Part shown: in pieces, positions 60,918 to 64,000 of the stretch | Layout: the number at the start of each line of letters is the position of its first letter | How positions within the stretch are numbered: the first letter of the stretch is position 1 | Program-made: the position numbers and the translations under genes | Assembly: GCF_004341395.1 (NCBI RefSeq) | Contig: NZ_SLXT01000004.1 | Span: 113,846 to 177,845 of the forward strand | Origin: Heliophilum fasciatum | Lineage (GTDB): Bacteria > Bacillota > Desulfitobacteriia > Heliobacteriales > Heliobacteriaceae | DNA: 64,000 nt | Direction of reading: 5' to 3' | The notes under the pieces: generated by a model | Told to the model about the DNA's origin: nothing | Databases searched by the model: none | Seen by the model: the letters and a program-made list of their open reading frames with translations, nothing else

Positions 60918-62021
60918 ATGGCAATAATAATGATGATATCCCCTAAAGATAATAATTTTTATAATTTTCGACGTGAATTGATAGAGAAATTAATTAAAAA
61001 TAAATACGAAGTATATTTGGTCTGCCCATATGGGAAAAAAATGGATTGCTTCATCGAAATGGGATGTAAATTCATTAACTTGACAATTGATCGTAGAGGG
61101 ACTAATCCCCTAAAGGATTTACAGCAAATTCGTTTCTACGTTGATATCTTGAAAAAATATAAACCGGATTTAGTACTGACCTACACAACAAAATGTTCTA
61201 TATATGGTGGAATAGCCTGTGGGCTAACAAAAACCAAGTACATTGTTAATAATGCTGGATTAATTGATACGAGTACTTATCCGTGGTGGTTGAAGTTTAT
61301 CTTAGATACGCTTTATAGGCTCGGTTTCCGAAAAGCATCCTGCATGATGTATCAGAACAGCCAAGAAAGAGACTACATGAACCGAATTCTGCGCAATAAG
61401 GTAAATTACCATGATATTCCGGGTTCGGGAGTAAATGTGGCAGAGTTCTCGTATCAACAGTATCCTGAAGATGACAGCAGCATTACTTTTAACTTTGTGG
61501 CACGTATAGTTAAAATTAAAGGAATTGATGAGTTCCTCGAGTGTGCTAAGCGAATACATAGCGAATATTCCAATACACGTTTTATAATCTACGGTGATTA
61601 CGATGACGATAAATATAAGGTTAAGCTAGACGAGTATATCAAGTGCGGTTATATAGAGTATGGTGGTGTTCTGCTTGATATGAAGTCGGCTATTGCTTCA
61701 GCTCATGCAGTGATTCATCCAAGTTATTATGAAGGGATGACAAATGTCGTTCTTGAGCACAGTGCAATGGGGCGGGTGTGTATTGGTTCCGATATTCCCG
61801 GTGTCAATGATGCTATTGAGAATGGTGTGACGGGATATACATTTCCACGCAAGGATGTTGGGGCTCTAGTTGAAACGGTTAGGACATTTATCGAACTGCC
61901 GCATGAGCGGAAAGAAACAATGGGTCGAACTGCAAGAGAAAAAGTGGAGAGAGAGTTTGACCGAAGCATTGTGACTAACGTTTACTTGGAAGAGATAGAA
62001 AAGGTATTGATGGAGGACTGA
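60918..62021 (+). CDS. GT4-family glycosyltransferase
   Basis: A 367-aa GT-B glycosyltransferase. The N-terminal domain begins MAIIMMISPKDNNFYNFRRE, as in PglA/WbpX-type enzymes; the C-terminal donor domain has NFVARIVKIKGIDEFLEC and the E-x7-E motif in HPSYYEGMTNVVLEHSAMG. It should add a nucleotide-activated sugar to the lipid-linked glycan in the cytosol. ATG with GAGG upstream. A+T-rich like its neighbours. Confidence 0.9.
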   Translation: MAIIMMISPKDNNFYNFRRELIEKLIKNKYEVYLVCPYGKKMDCFIEMGCKFINLTIDRRGTNPLKDLQQIRFYVDILKKYKPDLVLTYTTKCSIYGGIACGLTKTKYIVNNAGLIDTSTYPWWLKFILDTLYRLGFRKASCMMYQNSQERDYMNRILRNKVNYHDIPGSGVNVAEFSYQQYPEDDSSITFNFVARIVKIKGIDEFLECAKRIHSEYSNTRFIIYGDYDDDKYKVKLDEYIKCGYIEYGGVLLDMKSAIASAHAVIHPSYYEGMTNVVLEHSAMGRVCIGSDIPGVNDAIENGVTGYTFPRKDVGALVETVRTFIELPHERKETMGRTAREKVEREFDRSIVTNVYLEEIEKVLMED

Positions 62022-62022
62022 A

Positions 62023-63189
62023 ATGGGAGTAATCGGATTGACTGTTGTAACCTATAAAGATAACTTCGGCAGTGCATTGCAGACATATGCGACACAATAT
62101 GCCATAAGAAAGCTAGGTTACGATACTAAAGTGTTTGACATGTCGGGAATCAGACGAAGCATTCAAATGCGTAAAATATGCTACTACTTCAGTAGATTGC
62201 TAAGTAAGGATGAGCGAGAGTATGTGATAAGAAATGCTTTGTCAAAAAAGGCAAACTGGGTAGAAGAGTCATATTCGAAAAATATGCGTATTAGGCATGA
62301 AGAGTATAGAAAATTTTATAGCAATAAATTGAGTTTCTTTCCTAGGGCTTCGTCATGGAAACAGTTGAGCGAACAATCAAAAGAGTGCGAAGCTGTTGTT
62401 GTTGGTAGCGATCAGTTATGGGGTGCGGCTAATGTCGCAGCGAAGTATTTCACGCTTGAGTTTGTACCTGACACGATAAAAAAGATAGCTTATTCAACCA
62501 GTTTTGGTACTTCTGTATTACCGAGGCAGTTACACGCTCATGTTAAAAATTTCATAAACAGGATTGATCATGTTAGTGTACGGGAAACCGCTGGTCAGAA
62601 TATTATTAAAGAAATCACCAACAGGGATGTATCGGTGGTCTGCGATCCGACAATGTTGCTTACGGCGGAAGAATGGATGGAAATTCAAGATGAAAAACCT
62701 TTTGCTGAGGGGGATTATATTCTCTGTTATCTTATGGGAGATAACCCGGAACAACGAACATTCATAAAACGCCTTAAAGAACAAACTAACTACCGGATTA
62801 TTGGACTCCTTCACGGGAGCACATATATATCATCTGATGAAAGTTTTGCTGATGAAAGTCCATATAATGTGGGTCCTGGAGAGTTCATTAACCTAATTAG
62901 AAATGCAAAATATATGTGTACCGACTCGTTCCACGGCTGTGTGTTTTCGATACTAAGCAATACCCCGTTCTTTGCATTTAGGCGCGAGCGGGACAGTAGC
63001 AAGTTTTCAACTAACAGCAGATTATATACCCTGCTATCTTGGACTGGGCTTAATGATAGAATTATCACAGGGGATGAAGATGTTGGAGAGTGCTCGTTAA
63101 TGGATATTGACTGGGCATCTGTCAATGAAAAGGTAAATGAGAACAGGAAAGCTTCTTTTGCTTATCTCGAAAACGCTTTATCAGATTGA
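62023..63189 (+). CDS. Polysaccharide pyruvyl transferase
   Basis: A 388-aa protein of the polysaccharide pyruvyl transferase family (CsaB/WcaK type). Motifs are NFGSALQTYATQYAI, VVVGSDQLWG, TSFGTSVLP, VRETAGQNI, DPTMLL and TDSFHGCVFSI. It would place a pyruvate ketal on a glycan sugar, giving it negative charge, which in Gram-positives can anchor SLH-domain proteins. It starts one base after the previous stop. Confidence 0.9.
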   Translation: MGVIGLTVVTYKDNFGSALQTYATQYAIRKLGYDTKVFDMSGIRRSIQMRKICYYFSRLLSKDEREYVIRNALSKKANWVEESYSKNMRIRHEEYRKFYSNKLSFFPRASSWKQLSEQSKECEAVVVGSDQLWGAANVAAKYFTLEFVPDTIKKIAYSTSFGTSVLPRQLHAHVKNFINRIDHVSVRETAGQNIIKEITNRDVSVVCDPTMLLTAEEWMEIQDEKPFAEGDYILCYLMGDNPEQRTFIKRLKEQTNYRIIGLLHGSTYISSDESFADESPYNVGPGEFINLIRNAKYMCTDSFHGCVFSILSNTPFFAFRRERDSSKFSTNSRLYTLLSWTGLNDRIITGDEDVGECSLMDIDWASVNEKVNENRKASFAYLENALSD

Positions 63190-63190
63190 A

Positions 63191-63382
63191 ATGGGGGTAA
63201 CTGTAGCGGATTTATTTAATGCTAGATCCGTATTCAGTTACCGTGCCTATAGACGCATTCAGCGCCTGAATCATTTTGATGATGCGGGGCAGCTTTTTGC
63301 GATTCGTTTCTGCGGAGATAGTTATTTACGGGAAAAAATCACTAAAACGCCTTTGTCCTATCGAAAATACGAGCATTTGTAG
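63191..63382 (+). CDS. Orphan 63-aa frame at the end of the locus
   Basis: An ATG two bases after the pyruvyl transferase stop opens 63 codons (MGVTVADLFNARSVFSYRAY to LSYRKYEHL). Codon use returns to host-like and there is no ribosome site, so it may be a fragment of a longer gene cut by the neighbouring insertion. Unrecognised. Confidence 0.3.
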   Translation: MGVTVADLFNARSVFSYRAYRRIQRLNHFDDAGQLFAIRFCGDSYLREKITKTPLSYRKYEHL

Positions 63383-63562
63383 TGATTTAGTTGTTATATA
63401 GAGTCCGTCTAGGAACCTAATGAAAATAAGCATGGTATTCGTTGAAACTGTGTTTTTTCCAAATTAATCAAGAAAGTAGCCACAAAACGCACCGTGTTCC
63501 CATCGTTTTGCCCACCCATTCGAGGCATTGCCTCAAAATGGGCAGATCTCCCCCAGGGAGGA
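63383..63562 (+). other. Gap between the orphan frame and the transposase, with hairpin
   Basis: The notable content is a strong imperfect hairpin, CCCATT-c-GAGGC with GCCTC-a-AATGGG (about 63517-63545), and a second small one (ATCTCCC/GGGAGGAT, 63544-63563). They lie just beyond the transposase stop and probably mark or terminate the end of the insertion element. Exact element ends could not be defined. Confidence 0.45.
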
Positions 63563-64000
63563 TCATGCGACTTTTTTGAAAGTGATACTTCGCGCCGTAT
63601 GCATATCCAATTCTAACGGATTTTTTTTATCCCAACATCGACGATTGAGTTTATTCAGGTTCGCCCCTAACGCTTTCATGCGTGCGGCAAAAGCGAGCTT
63701 GCGTTGGCCCCAATAGCGGACACGACGCAGGCCATAGTGATGAAGGAGTTCGTTCTGCTTCGCTTCAATCCGACCGCGAAGGCGCATTTGCTCCCGATAG
63801 GTATCGGTCTGGGCATGGCGGGCTGCTTCTAGTAGCGTGTCAAAAGCGTGATGAACAAAGACGGTGCGCTTCTTTTTCCCCTTGAAGCACGTGGTGTAAT
63901 GGGGGCAATGTTTGCAACCATAGGTTTTTGCTGTGATGTTGAAGTTCCTGCCATCCTCCACGTCGTTGAACGAAGTGATCCGTTTGCCGTTCGGGCAGAT
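63563..64000 (-). CDS. IS1182-type transposase, C-terminal part
   Basis: The last 145 codons of a DDE transposase that continues off the right edge. It has the cysteine-rich segment typical of IS1182 proteins (CPNGK, then YGCKHCPHYTTC), and a C-terminal RIEAKQNELLHHYGLRRVR and WGQRKLAFAARMKALGANL with conserved E, R and K. In-frame codons upstream to position 64000 contain no stop. Strand is opposite to the polysaccharide genes. Confidence 0.88.
   Translation of the reverse strand: MCPNGKRITSFNDVEDGRNFNITAKTYGCKHCPHYTTCFKGKKKRTVFVHHAFDTLLEAARHAQTDTYREQMRLRGRIEAKQNELLHHYGLRRVRYWGQRKLAFAARMKALGANLNKLNRRCWDKKNPLELDMHTARSITFKKVA

Overview
The window is a 64 kb piece of a moderately G+C-rich (mid-50s percent, judged by eye) genome from an endospore-forming, low-branching Gram-positive bacterium of class Clostridia. 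Evidence is a T-box in front of valS, the sporulation genes spo0B, spoIVFA and spoIVFB, strong AGGAGG ribosome sites with frequent GTG and TTG starts, and the long conserved block maf-radC-mreBCD-mrdA-minCDE-rodA / spoIVFAB-radical SAM-rng / rplU-prp-rpmA-spo0B-obg-proBA-nadD-rsfS-leuS. This order is typical of Desulfotomaculum-like and heliobacterial genomes. A heliobacterium is my best guess, but nothing here proves it (no photosynthesis gene is present).

Left arm, minus strand (1 to 10.6 kb): a three-piece glutamate synthase (gltB split into amidotransferase, FMN/ferredoxin and GXGXG proteins) behind a good promoter and a terminator-like attenuator; a tiny unknown gene; a membrane SPFH protein coupled to a ribbon-helix-helix regulator, with three 11-bp-phased boxes in its promoter; threonine dehydratase; a membrane-anchored beta-propeller protein; and an ldh-panE-panB-rhodanese group. 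A pair of back-to-back promoters at 10.65-10.70 kb separates this arm from the plus-strand remainder.

Middle (10.7 to 54 kb, plus strand): a tail-anchored JAB-domain protein, meaB, T-box-valS-folC, a DUF47-Pit phosphate uptake pair, an unrecognised 488-aa protein, then the cell-shape and division block (maf, radC, mreB, mreC, mreD, mrdA, minC, minD, minE, rodA), a PilZ protein, a TGS-uridine-kinase-like protein and a secreted cell-wall amidase. The sporulation protease pair SpoIVFA/SpoIVFB follows, then a radical SAM pair overlapping an RNase E/G gene. An Rpn-type nuclease gene interrupts the block before rplU-prp-rpmA-spo0B-obg-proB-proA-nadD-(RRM protein)-yqeK-rsfS, a methyltransferase, a DedA protein and leuS.

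Right arm (54.3 to 63.2 kb): a surface-polysaccharide locus. It begins with a host-like CapD/PglF dehydratase, continues through a decayed DegT aminotransferase pseudogene, and then shifts to markedly A+T-rich genes: PIG-L deacetylase, monotopic sugar transferase, fold-type III PLP decarboxylase, ATP-grasp enzyme, GT4 glycosyltransferase and polysaccharide pyruvyl transferase. This looks horizontally acquired and may build a glycan carrying an amino-acid-derived decoration. The window ends inside an IS1182-type transposase gene.

A recurring oddity is short tandem repeats of 17-24 bp in intergenic gaps (valS leader, after minE, between obg and proB) and repeat-built low-complexity insertions inside otherwise conserved proteins (RNase E/G, LeuS, the radical SAM protein, the amidase linker).
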